Shown: positions 9,281 to 17,572 of the stretch, piece by piece
How positions within the stretch are numbered: the first letter of the stretch is position 1
Layout: each line of letters begins with the position of its first letter
Assembly: GCF_013393945.1 (NCBI RefSeq)
Contig: NZ_CP040297.1
Coordinates: 4,868,001 to 4,932,000, forward strand
DNA from: Nostoc sp. TCL26-01
GTDB lineage: Bacteria > Cyanobacteriota > Cyanobacteriia > Cyanobacteriales > Nostocaceae
Direction of reading: 5' to 3'
Length of the DNA: 64,000 nt
The notes under the pieces: generated by a model
Databases searched by the model: none
What the model saw: the letters and a program-made list of their open reading frames with translations, nothing else
What the model was told of the DNA's origin: nothing
Position numbers and translations under genes: made by a program

Positions 9281-9364
9281 AATTAATGTTGCCTGAGCGC
9301 CAGAGAATGATTGATTTAATTTTAGGCTAACTCAAGTCAGAAATGGCGATCGCACTTCAATATG

Positions 9365-9516
9365 TATAGGACTCATATTTGATTTTTGTTGGCGAAGCCT
9401 GCGCTTACGCATACAAAACTCAGTACCAGTGAAGGAACTTCTTACCTATTGCCTATTGCCTATTCCCTATTGCCTACCTACGCAAACTATTTCAGTAATC
9501 AAATCGGATTCCTATA
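9365..9516. mobile_element. MITE-like element with 20-bp inverted ends
   Basis: The ends TATAGGACTCATATTTGATT (9365-9384) and AATCAAATCGGATTCCTATA (9497-9516) are inverse repeats matching at 17 of 20 positions. Inside is a tandem CCTATTG heptamer array (about 9446-9475). It has no coding capacity. Confidence 0.55.
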
Positions 9517-9646
9517 GGACATCGCACTGTGGGTAATTACAAAGGCGATCGCACTGGCAGCATATGCAGTTTTAATACAAAAAATCAAGTAAAAAAGTAT
9601 TAATTTTTATTTCTTTACTGGTTGATTTGGGAAAATTGATCGATAT

Positions 9647-9679
9647 AGATACCCGACTTCTGGTAAAAGTCGGGTATCT
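9647..9679 (+). promoter_or_regulatory. Perfect 13-bp hairpin upstream of corA
   Basis: AGATACCCGACTT pairs perfectly with AAGTCGGGTATCT around a 7-base loop. It lies 85 bp before the corA start, in the same orientation. It could be a leader element, or a terminator of an unseen transcript, but no clean U-run follows. Confidence 0.4.
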
Positions 9680-9764
9680 TGCTTCTTATGGTTGTTAATT
9701 CTTGATTTACTGTCGAGAATGAAGAATGTTTGTCCTGAGACTAGTAACTATTGGGTAAGCGTGC

Positions 9765-10919
9765 ATGATCAGAAAACTTCGTCGCCTTTCCAAAGCCTTC
9801 ACTAAGCCAGATAAAGATAAATACAAAGATCAGTTCTATCACTACCCAGGCACGTTGCCAGGAACCATTGTCATTGATGAAGATGCACCACCACCGATAA
9901 TTTTTTTAATTGATTATGGTCATGATAATTTTCTTCGTCAGCAGGTAGCCACACCAGAAGAATGTATCCCCTATTTGGATTCAGATTCTGTTTCTTGGGT
10001 GGATGTGCAGGGTTTAGGTAATCAGGACATATTAGAAAGATTAGGTAAAGTGTTTGAGTTACACCCTCTGGTTTTAGAAGATGTGGTAAATGTGCCAGAA
10101 CGCCCAAAAATAGAAGACTATGACGATCAATTGTTATTTATCGCGCGGATGGTAGTACCTAAAGCAATCAGCTGTGGTTTTTATAGTGAACAAGTGAGTT
10201 TAGTTTTGGGGAAACACTATTTGTTGACTATACAGGAAGAACCAGAGCATGATTGCTTTGAAGGGGTAAGAGTGCGAATTGAAAAAGCCAAAGGGACTAT
10301 CCGCAGGCAAGGGGTTGATTATTTGGCTTATGCTTTGTTAGATGCGATTATTGATGGGTTTTTCCCCGTTTTGGAACTTTATGGAGAGGAACTGGAAGAT
10401 TTAGAGGAAGAAGTCATTGTTAACCCTACCCGGCAAACACTGCAAAAAATTTATCAAATTAGGCGAGAATTGCTGCAATTGCGACGAGCTATCTGGCCAC
10501 AGCGAGACGCAATTAATGCTTTGATTCGAGATGGCAGTGAATTGATTAGTGAAGAAGTACGAATTTATCTGAGAGATTGTTATGACCATGCTGTACAAGT
10601 CATGGATATGGTGGAGACTTATCGAGAATTAGCATCTGGGTTGATGGATGTGTATCTCTCAGCCGTTAGCAACAAGATGAATGAAGTGATGAAGTTGCTG
10701 ACTGTGGTTTCGGCTATTTTTATTCCCTTGACTTTCATCGTTGGGATATATGGAATGAATTTCAATACAGAAAAATCACCATATAATATGCCAGAACTGA
10801 ATTGGTACTGGGGTTATCCACTTTGTATAGCTTTGATGGGAGCGATCGCTTCTGGATTACTATACTTCTTTTGGAAACGCGGTTGGCTAGAAAATTCTTC
10901 TGTGATTAGGCGTGATTAA
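9765..10919 (+). CDS. corA: CorA-type magnesium/cobalt transporter
   Basis: A pentameric inner-membrane channel for divalent cations, mainly magnesium. It has the long cytoplasmic N-terminal domain and two C-terminal transmembrane helices (about 309-329 and 350-369). The selectivity signature YGMNF is intact with Gly330-Met331-Asn332. The 384-residue length is normal for the longer CorA subfamily. The start ATG at 9765 gives a basic N-terminus. The next gene begins 39 bp downstream and may be co-transcribed. Confidence 0.95.
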   Translation: MIRKLRRLSKAFTKPDKDKYKDQFYHYPGTLPGTIVIDEDAPPPIIFLIDYGHDNFLRQQVATPEECIPYLDSDSVSWVDVQGLGNQDILERLGKVFELHPLVLEDVVNVPERPKIEDYDDQLLFIARMVVPKAISCGFYSEQVSLVLGKHYLLTIQEEPEHDCFEGVRVRIEKAKGTIRRQGVDYLAYALLDAIIDGFFPVLELYGEELEDLEEEVIVNPTRQTLQKIYQIRRELLQLRRAIWPQRDAINALIRDGSELISEEVRIYLRDCYDHAVQVMDMVETYRELASGLMDVYLSAVSNKMNEVMKLLTVVSAIFIPLTFIVGIYGMNFNTEKSPYNMPELNWYWGYPLCIALMGAIASGLLYFFWKRGWLENSSVIRRD

Positions 10920-10958
10920 TATATTTAAAGAAAATTTTTGTAGGGAGATGATATTTCG

Positions 10959-11663
10959 ATGACACGGAGTAGTGACCAAAATTTAGTGGTTTTGACAATT
11001 TATATTATTGGCATATCTTACGTTTTTAATCGCATGGTTGAGTCCATCGATGATCGACTCAAATTTGAGTTTAAAAAAGGGGATGTAGAGGAACAATTAA
11101 AAAAACTAGAACTAGACGAAAAAATTGGGATTTCCTTCAAACTCGATGCGTCAAATGCTTATGATGCCGTCAAAGACTTATCAATTAGTGTGGAAAACAA
11201 ATCTGAGGATTTAGCGATCTATGTTGACTGGGATAATAGTACTTTGATAGTCGATCACACAAAGCAATCTTGTCGTGTGATTCGCAAATCACCAGACTTA
11301 ATTCGTGACTTGGGTGTACCACAAGTTCTCAGTCTAGTCGCTCCTAAAAGAACTCTCTCAGAAAAAGTGTCAGCAGAAAATCTTTACGAACGAGATAAAG
11401 AAACTGGCACTTTTTCCGCAACCAAACCGATAATTGATATCGCTGGGTTGTCAAAAAACAAGAATCAGAAAAAGTTGTATAATGACTTTATTAATGAAAG
11501 AGAATCATTAAAATTTTCTCTACAATTAGTTTTACGTTTATCTGAGGTACGTGCAGGTTTAGCTCCAGGTGTCAACGTTCCGCCTGTGTGCATTATCGAT
11601 TGTCCCTTCACTGTCAGAAAGTTACCCTGGACTTACGCCTTACCTTGGAATAAAAAGAAATAA
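10959..11663 (+). CDS. Conserved-looking protein of unknown function
   Basis: I do not recognise this 234-residue protein. Residues 9-25 form a hydrophobic helix that could be a membrane anchor or uncleaved signal. A charged, Lys/Glu-rich segment follows (about 35-60), then a beta-rich domain with several Val/Ile/Asp strands. GGGAG lies upstream of the ATG at a slightly long spacing. The short gap after corA suggests shared transcription, but nothing in the sequence ties it to metal transport. Base use matches neighbouring genes and there are no signs of transfer. Confidence 0.7.
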   Translation: MTRSSDQNLVVLTIYIIGISYVFNRMVESIDDRLKFEFKKGDVEEQLKKLELDEKIGISFKLDASNAYDAVKDLSISVENKSEDLAIYVDWDNSTLIVDHTKQSCRVIRKSPDLIRDLGVPQVLSLVAPKRTLSEKVSAENLYERDKETGTFSATKPIIDIAGLSKNKNQKKLYNDFINERESLKFSLQLVLRLSEVRAGLAPGVNVPPVCIIDCPFTVRKLPWTYALPWNKKK

Positions 11664-11718
11664 TTAACAACATAATCAACAACGACACTTGACACCATCC
11701 AAGACTACACTGGAACTA

Positions 11719-12173
11719 AGGAGAGAGTAGGCGTTGGCGGTTGCAGGTTAGTTGTAGTGACTAATTTGAGGAAAGTCCGGACTCCCCAAAGACCAGACTT
11801 GCTGGATAACGTCCAGTGCGAGCGATCGTGAGGATAGTGCCACAGAAAGATACCGCCATTTTCAGTGAAGAGTGAACAGTTATCAGTAAACAGTTAATAC
11901 CTGATAACTGATAACTGATGACTGACAACTGAAAAGGGTAAGGGTGCAAAGGTGCGGTAAGAGCGCACCAGCAGTGTCGAGAGGCACTGGCTCGGTAAAC
12001 CCCGGTTGGGAGCAAGGTCAGAGGAACTATGGTTGGTCTTTTACCAGTTCCGTGAACATAGAGCCGCTAGAGGCGTTTGGTAACAAACGTCCCAGATAGA
12101 TAACCGTCCTTGTATAGAGCAATCTAGACAATGAACAGAACCCGGCTTACTACCAACTCTCTCCTCTCTAAGG
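11719..12173 (+). ncRNA. rnpB: RNase P RNA (M1 RNA)
   Basis: This is the catalytic RNA of RNase P, which matures tRNA 5' ends. The 5' end (AGGAGAGAGTAGG) pairs with the 3' end (CAACTCTCTCC) as helix P1. Conserved blocks are present: GAGGAAAGTCCGGACTCC near 11766, GATAGTGCCACAGAAA near 11833, and CCCGGCTTAC near 12141. Between about 11860 and 11935 it carries a repeat-derived hairpin in which CAGTTATCAG pairs with CTGATAACTG. STRR insertions in the P12 region are a known feature of rnpB in heterocystous cyanobacteria. No protein should be called across it. Confidence 0.95.
11860..11935 (+). repeat. STRR-derived hairpin inside rnpB
   Basis: TTTTCAGT and ACTGAAAA close the insertion, and an internal perfect 10-bp pair CAGTTATCAG/CTGATAACTG forms its stem. 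The units (GATAACTG, GTGAACAG) belong to the same repeat family found between genes at 27519, 36120 and 44197. Confidence 0.85.
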
Positions 12174-12280
12174 AATCAACAGTCTATAGTCCATAGTCAA
12201 AAGTAACCACCATAGGCTATACACTGTTGACTAACAACTAATTTTGGTGAGTAGTCCATAGTCATAGGTAACAACTGTTG

Positions 12281-12319
12281 ACTATTGACTATTGACTATT
12301 GACTATTGACTATTGACCA
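12281..12319 (+). repeat. TTGACTA heptamer array abutting rnc
   Basis: Five or more GACTATT units run directly into the ATG of the RNase III gene at 12320, leaving no recognisable Shine-Dalgarno sequence. A looser stretch of related repeats begins near 12180. Confidence 0.9.
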
Positions 12320-13039
12320 ATGAGCCTTGTTTATCCACGCCGTCAGAGGCAACTTGAAAGTTTAGTAAGAAAATTAGGTCTGCCGACAACAGCACCTATT
12401 AAATGGGAATTGCTGGATTTGGCACTGACTCATCCAACAGTGTCTGAGTCTGCCAATTATGAACAGTTAGAGTTCGTTGGTGATGCAGTAGTGCGACTGG
12501 CGGCGGCTGTGATGTTGTGGGAGGTTTACCCAGATTGCCAAGTAGGAGACTTTGCGGCAATTCGTTCGGTGTTGGTGAGCGATCGCATTCTTGCCCAACT
12601 TGCTAGAGAATATGGTTTAGAGTTACATTTACTCGTTGCTGGCAGCGCCACCAGTGACAAAATTGGTCAAGAGTCACGCCTTGCTGATGCTTTTGAGGCT
12701 GTTTTAGGTGCGCTTTATCTCAGCACCAATAATTTAGACCTGATTCGTCCTTGGTTAGACCGTCATTTTCAACAACTGGCGGCAGAAATTCGCTCAGATC
12801 CTGCTCGACTCAACTACAAAGCAGCTCTACAAGAGTGGACACAAGCACAATTTAAAGTTTTACCAGAATACCGCGTTGTGGAAATCAATCAAGCCAACCG
12901 CACTCAAGAGCGTTTCGCGGCTGAGGTATGGTTACACGATAAAAAGCTCGGTGAAGGTAAGGGACGCTCTATCAAAGCCGCCGAACAAGCAGCCGCTAAA
13001 GTCGCTTTTATGGGGATTACACCTCAAGAAGAGGTGTAA
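12320..13039 (+). CDS. rnc: Ribonuclease III
   Basis: A double-stranded-RNA endonuclease that processes rRNA and other structured RNAs. The RNase III signature YEQLEFVGDAVV supplies Glu51 and Asp55, and DAFEAVLGALY supplies Asp123 and Glu126, so the four metal ligands are present. A dsRNA-binding domain covers about residues 160-235. The ATG lies immediately after an STRR array. The gene follows rnpB on the same strand, placing two RNA-processing functions together. Nostoc-type genomes often hold several RNase III paralogues, so this may not be the only one. Confidence 0.95.
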   Translation: MSLVYPRRQRQLESLVRKLGLPTTAPIKWELLDLALTHPTVSESANYEQLEFVGDAVVRLAAAVMLWEVYPDCQVGDFAAIRSVLVSDRILAQLAREYGLELHLLVAGSATSDKIGQESRLADAFEAVLGALYLSTNNLDLIRPWLDRHFQQLAAEIRSDPARLNYKAALQEWTQAQFKVLPEYRVVEINQANRTQERFAAEVWLHDKKLGEGKGRSIKAAEQAAAKVAFMGITPQEEV

Positions 13040-13083
13040 GGGTCAAGTAATTATCAGTACCTATTGACGCTTCAGGATTTACC

Positions 13084-13133
13084 CTTGACTATTGACTAAT
13101 GACTAATGACTAATGACTAATGACTAATGACTA
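13084..13133 (+). repeat. TGACTAA array containing four minicistrons and a start codon
   Basis: Tandem ATGACTA units place ATGs at 13099, 13106, 13113 and 13120. Each opens a frame Met-Thr-Asn-Asp-stop whose stop overlaps the following unit. The fifth ATG, at 13127, escapes the stop because the repeat ends there, and it begins the oxidoreductase gene. Confidence 0.85.
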
Positions 13134-14179
13134 ACATCGCTGTGATTGGGGTGGGACGTTGGGGAGTACATCTGTTGCGGAACTTTTTAGCACATCCGCA
13201 AGCCAATGTTGTGGCAGTAGTAGATCCCCATCCAGATAGGTTGGCTATAGTAAAGCAGCAGTTTAACTTAGATGATGATGTATTATTGACGACTCAATGG
13301 TCTGAGTTGCAGCAAATTCCCGAATTGACAGCAGTGGCGATCGCTACTCCCGCCACTACCCACTATGCTTTAATCAAGGACGCTCTCAACTTTGGCTACC
13401 ATGTTCTCGCCGAGAAGCCTTTAACTCTAGATCCGATAGAGTGCCAAGAACTTTGTCAATTGGCACAGCAACAGCAGTTAATCTTGATGGTTGATCACAC
13501 CTATTTATTTCACCCAGCCGTTGAACAAGGACAGGCCGTTGTCCAGTCTGGTAAATTAGGTGAGTTACGTTACGGTTACGCTGCTCGCACCCATTTAGGC
13601 CCCGTGCGGCAAGATGTAGATGCACTATGGGACTTAGCCATTCATGATATTGCCATCTTTAACAACTGGTTAGGAAAAGTACCGATTAGTGTACAGGCGA
13701 CAGGTACAGTTTGGTTACAAGGTGCGAATTATCTCCCCATCTCCCCCTCTCCCCAACCCCCATCAGGTTTAGCCGATTTAGTCTGGGTAACATTGACATA
13801 TCCTGATGGGTTTCAAGTTTACATCCATCTTTGTTGGCTCAATCCTGATAAACAGCGTAGATTGGCTGTGGTGGGTAGTCTTGGCACGTTGATTTTTGAT
13901 GAAATGTCAGCATCATCACCTTTGACGTTGTTGCATGGTGAGTTTGAACGCCAAGAAAATCTGTTTTTACCTGTGAATCAAAGCCGAGAGGTGCTGGAAT
14001 TAAAAACAGGTGAACCGTTACAGCGAGTTTGCGATCGCTTTCTCAATTCTATTTCCCAAAATACAACTCCTGAGATTTCCTCTGGCTGGGTTGGCACAGA
14101 ATTAGTCAAAATTCTCGCTGCTTTGACAATATCGCTGAATCAAGGAGGTAAATCTGTTCATCTTAGTGAAACCTCTTGA
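13127..14179 (+). CDS. Gfo/Idh/MocA family oxidoreductase
   Basis: A NAD(P)-dependent dehydrogenase of the glucose-fructose oxidoreductase/inositol dehydrogenase family. The Rossmann motif is GVGRWG at residues 8-13, and the conserved EKP is Glu96-Lys97-Pro98. A Gfo C-terminal domain with DLAIHDIAIF follows. Substrates in the family are sugars, sugar nucleotides or inositol; this one cannot be assigned. The start codon is the last ATG of a tandem repeat array. The TGA stop abuts the terminal inverted repeat of a MITE-like element. It is not obviously in an operon with rnc, which ends 87 bp upstream. Confidence 0.88.
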   Translation: MTNIAVIGVGRWGVHLLRNFLAHPQANVVAVVDPHPDRLAIVKQQFNLDDDVLLTTQWSELQQIPELTAVAIATPATTHYALIKDALNFGYHVLAEKPLTLDPIECQELCQLAQQQQLILMVDHTYLFHPAVEQGQAVVQSGKLGELRYGYAARTHLGPVRQDVDALWDLAIHDIAIFNNWLGKVPISVQATGTVWLQGANYLPISPSPQPPSGLADLVWVTLTYPDGFQVYIHLCWLNPDKQRRLAVVGSLGTLIFDEMSASSPLTLLHGEFERQENLFLPVNQSREVLELKTGEPLQRVCDRFLNSISQNTTPEISSGWVGTELVKILAALTISLNQGGKSVHLSETS

Positions 14180-14332
14180 CTCATATCTTGCAGCAGGCGA
14201 CTAGAAGTCGCGGCTACACAGACGAAACCCGCCTACGCGGGTTAAAAGCTTGATTTTACGTTAGTCCGCGCAGGCGGACTTGGTCTGTATAGCCGCGATT
14301 TCTAATCGCTAGGGCTAGGTGCAAGATGTGAG
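14180..14332. mobile_element. MITE-like palindromic element directly after the stop codon
   Basis: The 13-bp ends CTCATATCTTGCA (14180-14192) and TGCAAGATGTGAG (14320-14332) are inverse at 12 of 13 positions. Inside are nested inverted blocks: AGTCGCGGCTACACAGAC against GTCTGTATAGCCGCGATT, and AACCCGCCTACGCGGGTT. It would fold into one long hairpin. This block type is common between Nostoc genes. Confidence 0.75.
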
Positions 14333-14675
14333 TTGACATAATTGCAGCTTTGCTACTTACCTACTTTGATTGAACTCATACCTTAGATATATACAGGTAT
14401 ATACAAAAAGGCAGAAAAAGTATCACAGTCAACCAAGGTATATTATCTCCAGCAAAAATTTCGGTTGCATCAATGACTAGTAAAGACTTTCAATTGTACA
14501 AGAAGTTTTTAAAGTGGAAATCTTAGACTTAATCTAAGTTCGACAGATTTAAAAAATCTTTATCTACCTTATGGTAATTTAATTTAAAGATGCCTAATAA
14601 ACAGCCAGTCGCCACTAGCTGTTTATTAGGTCTTCCTCCGTAATTGATTTGGGCAACTAGGGAGGCAATTATATC
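14333..14675. other. 343-bp intergenic region before the response regulator
   Basis: AT-rich with no gene. It contains a perfect 13-bp hairpin at 14593-14630, described separately, that would sit in the leader of the downstream gene. Confidence 0.5.
14593..14630 (+). promoter_or_regulatory. Perfect 13-bp hairpin in response-regulator leader
   Basis: CCTAATAAACAGC (14593-14605) pairs perfectly with GCTGTTTATTAGG (14618-14630) around a 12-base loop. It ends 29 bases before the GGAGG ribosome-binding site at 14660. It has no U-run of terminator quality, so a leader structure or protein-binding palindrome is equally possible. Confidence 0.45.
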
Positions 14676-15134
14676 GTGACAAATAATTCGGAAGAACTGC
14701 ATCCACAAAACGTTACAAATAACATTCAATCTTTAGAAGGGTTACAAATTCTCGTAGTAGATGATAACCCTGACAGCCTATTCCTAACCACTTGTATTTT
14801 GGAAAGTTATGGTGTTCAAGTATTAACTGCAACATCAGCTTTAGAAGCACTGGAGGCAATCGAGCAATCAAAGTTTGATCTGTTAATCTTTGATATTGCT
14901 ATGCCAGACATGGATGGATACTCATTAATTCGCAAAGTGAGAAAAAACCTCCTCACAGAAAACACCAATGTTCCAGCGATCGCTCTCACAGCGTTAAGCT
15001 TAGAAGAAAGTTCTAACATGGCTTTGATATCTGGTTTTCAAGGCTATGTCAATAAACCCATAGATCCCAATGTTTTAATCATAGAAATCCTCAAAATTCT
15101 GGGAAGTTCTGCATCACAAAATGGCAATAGTTAA
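14676..15134 (+). CDS. Single-domain response regulator (receiver)
   Basis: A CheY-like receiver without an output domain. Acidic pocket residues Asp29-Asp30, phospho-acceptor Asp73 (IFDIAMPDMDGY), Thr105 and Lys127 are all present, so phosphorylation is expected. The first 20 residues are a non-conserved extension. The start is GTG at 14676 with GGAGG 11 bases upstream. There is no histidine kinase nearby, so its partner is elsewhere in the genome. Output is probably by protein-protein contact. Confidence 0.92.
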   Translation: MTNNSEELHPQNVTNNIQSLEGLQILVVDDNPDSLFLTTCILESYGVQVLTATSALEALEAIEQSKFDLLIFDIAMPDMDGYSLIRKVRKNLLTENTNVPAIALTALSLEESSNMALISGFQGYVNKPIDPNVLIIEILKILGSSASQNGNS

Positions 15135-15151
15135 GCATTAATGTGAAACGC

Positions 15152-15178
15152 TAGAGACGTTGCAATGCAACGTCTCTA
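15152..15178. terminator. Palindrome between convergent genes
   Basis: TAGAGACGTTGCA and TGCAACGTCTCTA are perfect inverse repeats with a one-base spacer. The position between two convergent genes suits a bidirectional terminator. It also resembles a repetitive palindrome seen in Nostoc intergenic DNA. Confidence 0.55.
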
Positions 15179-15219
15179 CATAATTTATATATGTCATGAT
15201 GAACGTGAAATCGTATCAC

Positions 15220-16848
15220 CTATTTTTTCCCGACAGGAATAGCTTCTGGAGGAATTTCTCTGATTATGCGAAAGGGAAAGACTTTAGTGGAAGCTACTTG
15301 GGCATACTCTGGAGTCAGAAACACAGCATATTTTTGGGCTTCTGGTGTGAGTTGAGCGACGAAAGCTAGAGCGATCGCTTTCATAAATCTACGGACATCA
15401 ACAGCTTGTTCACCGACGATTTCACCGCCACTAAAAGGTGTATCTGGCTGTCCTACCTGATCTAAAGTTGTACTGGGATCTTTCACACTCAAATGTGTCC
15501 CGCCAACAATACCTACTAACCATTTGGGTGAAGGAATTTTACTAAATCCAATGATTTGTTCGGTTAATGCTGGAGTAGTTTTATCTGCGGAACTGGCGAC
15601 AATTAAAGTCGGTACTTGCACTTTAGTTAAACCAGTTTCCCCAAACATTAAGGAAGTTGTGGGACTCATCGCCATTGCTTGTTTAATTCTGGCATCCCGC
15701 AGTTGATAATTGTTTTCTGGCAATTCTTGAGCTAAACATTGAATAGTTTCGCCAAAACTCAAAATAGATAATTTACTTTGACAACGTTTTTTTAGTTCTG
15801 CTAGTTGTAATTCGGCTCCTGCTAAAGATAAAGCCGTACTACCGCCAAAAGAATAACCCAAAATCATTGTATTATTAGTTGCCAGTTTTCCTTGCAGGGG
15901 ATTACCAGTTGTTTGGTTGAGTTTTGCTAATTCATCTAAGACAAAACTTACATCTTGGGGACGATCTAAAAACTCTTGAGGTGGCAAAAGCCTAGCTTTA
16001 CCCTGCGCTGCTAAATTAGCATTTGCCTGATTACTGCGGGGATGTTCTAAGGCGACAAATACATAGCCGTGAGAAGCTAGATGTTCTGCTAGATAGCGTA
16101 AATCTGTGCGGACTGAACCTAAACCGTGAGAGTAGACAATCAGAGGTTTATCTTGAGTTGCAGCAGTTGACCAATAGATATCAACAGGGATGTTGCGTTC
16201 GCGTTTTTCGTCATTCAAACTTAAATTAAGTACTTGTACTTGGGCCGTCCCTCGTTGACTAGGATCAAAAGGTAAAGAAATCTGCGGTGTTGTGGGATTA
16301 ATAAAAGAAGCGATCGACAGCATAAACTGTTGTGTACGCCAGAAACCACTATTTAAACTACCTGCAACTTTAAAGGCTTGGGGCAAATTAATTTCCAAGC
16401 TTTGACTAGGATAAGCACGAATAAAACTAATCACAGAAAGACCTTGAGGAGAACTAGCCCCCAGTACCAATCCGGCTCTTAACGCTTTTGCTCCCGCTTG
16501 GTCTTTACGAGCCACAGCTGTTGATAAATCATTGAGTATGGTCGTACCAATTTGCGTATTGAGTAATCTACTAAGAGTAACTACACTCAAAGGTATTCTC
16601 ATTCTCAGCGCACCGATGAGGGAATTACGTTGCTGTTCAGATAGTCGGCTGGTGAATGTGTTCAAACTACTGGGGAATTTGCCAGTATCCGCCGCCTTTT
16701 GTAAATCAGCTACAGGAATGGATTCTGCAAACAAACCAAACCGCACCACAAGAGTATCAGCCGCGTGTGCAGCAGTATTTGTACCAAAAAACTGCGTTAA
16801 GGCGATCGCACAACCGAAACTTGCTGCTAATTTCAGATTTTTTCCCAT
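15220..16848 (-). CDS. Secreted alpha/beta hydrolase with DUF1400 domain
   Basis: A signal peptide covers about residues 1-29 (cleavage near AAHAAD). A helical DUF1400 domain, typical of cyanobacterial hydrolases, runs to about residue 190, and the alpha/beta hydrolase fold follows. The nucleophile elbow is GYSFGG with Ser333, and the oxyanion region is YSHGLGS. A late His in GGTHLSV fits the catalytic His. Homologues have been described as platelet-activating-factor acetylhydrolase- or dienelactone hydrolase-like; the substrate is unknown. The gene stands alone, and its promoter lies in the 724-bp gap upstream. Confidence 0.88.
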   Translation of the reverse strand: MGKNLKLAASFGCAIALTQFFGTNTAAHAADTLVVRFGLFAESIPVADLQKAADTGKFPSSLNTFTSRLSEQQRNSLIGALRMRIPLSVVTLSRLLNTQIGTTILNDLSTAVARKDQAGAKALRAGLVLGASSPQGLSVISFIRAYPSQSLEINLPQAFKVAGSLNSGFWRTQQFMLSIASFINPTTPQISLPFDPSQRGTAQVQVLNLSLNDEKRERNIPVDIYWSTAATQDKPLIVYSHGLGSVRTDLRYLAEHLASHGYVFVALEHPRSNQANANLAAQGKARLLPPQEFLDRPQDVSFVLDELAKLNQTTGNPLQGKLATNNTMILGYSFGGSTALSLAGAELQLAELKKRCQSKLSILSFGETIQCLAQELPENNYQLRDARIKQAMAMSPTTSLMFGETGLTKVQVPTLIVASSADKTTPALTEQIIGFSKIPSPKWLVGIVGGTHLSVKDPSTTLDQVGQPDTPFSGGEIVGEQAVDVRRFMKAIALAFVAQLTPEAQKYAVFLTPEYAQVASTKVFPFRIIREIPPEAIPVGKK

Positions 16849-17119
16849 AAAGTCATGACCAATTCATACTGAGGGGAATATAGCTGATATTGGTGTATTT
16901 GACTACTGTGCTTTGAAAACTGATATAACTATTAAAAAAAATATAAGCATAAATAGCATAGCCAAACCGCAAAAACTCAGTCTATTGATAGATATTTATA
17001 TATGTACAAAGATAGAAAGGATACTTTAATCAATAGGGTAGGATTTGCATGAATCATGATTATTGCTGTGCTACTCAGATTTCATGCAGTGGCAATGATA
17101 TTAAATTGTCGCAAATATT

Positions 17120-17147
17120 ACCCCGTTGCCTCAACGGGGTTTATTTT
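17120..17147 (+). terminator. Intrinsic terminator without an upstream gene (1)
   Basis: ACCCCGTTG and CAACGGGGT form a 9-bp GC-rich stem with a 3-base loop, followed by TTATTTTT. It is oriented for plus-strand transcription. Confidence 0.75.
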
Positions 17148-17420
17148 TAGGAATTACCTCATCGCCATAAATAATACTAATTATGCAACAAAGACTGTAA
17201 AAATACTGGTTGATTAACTTAAAGCTATCCATTGATTTCACACAATATATATAATTCCACGGTTAATTTAAAGAAAGTTTTCACCATAATCAATTGCATA
17301 ATTCAGTAATGACGAATTTGTTTTTAGTAGTTAGACTATTTATTAAGAAATCAATTACAGCTAAGTAATTGTAAGATACAAATTTTCATCAGACTTAGAG
17401 TTCAGTAGTCCACTCAAATC

Positions 17421-17449
17421 AACCGTAGTATTCCCTCTACGGTTTTTTT
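17421..17449 (+). terminator. Intrinsic terminator without an upstream gene (2)
   Basis: AACCGTAG and CTACGGTT form an 8-bp stem with an 8-base loop, followed by a run of T residues. It is plus-strand oriented and 124 bp before the next gene start. Confidence 0.7.
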
Positions 17450-17572
17450 ATGCTCAAAAATACTAAAATTAAATCGGACATTTGTATCAATAAATTCACA
17501 TTTTCCGTGATTTCACCGCAGCAAAAAATACTGTTTATGAATACAAAGTAAATATAGTTTTCTATTTTAATT

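Larger units (their letters stand above)
9281..9764. other. 484-bp divergent intergenic region
   Basis: No gene is visible. It contains a MITE-like element (9365-9516) and a 13-bp hairpin (9647-9679). The promoters for the leftward Uma2 gene and rightward corA must be here; I cannot assign them. Confidence 0.5.
16849..17572. other. 724-bp gap with two orphan intrinsic terminators
   Basis: No open frame of interest is present on either strand. Two strong plus-strand terminators at 17120 and 17421 have no plus-strand gene upstream within the gap, and the gene to the left runs leftward. This is the signature expected of two short non-coding transcripts. TGCATGAA/TTCATGCA near 17048-17096 could be part of the first RNA's structure. 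Confidence 0.5.

Noticed and set aside
11761..12015. Minus-strand open frame of 84 codons
   Set aside because: It lies wholly inside the RNase P RNA gene and has no protein-like features.
13047..13060. NtcA-like palindrome GTA-N8-TAC with a TAN3T box 19 bp downstream
   Set aside because: The spacing is short, and such a weak pattern is expected several times by chance in 64 kb.
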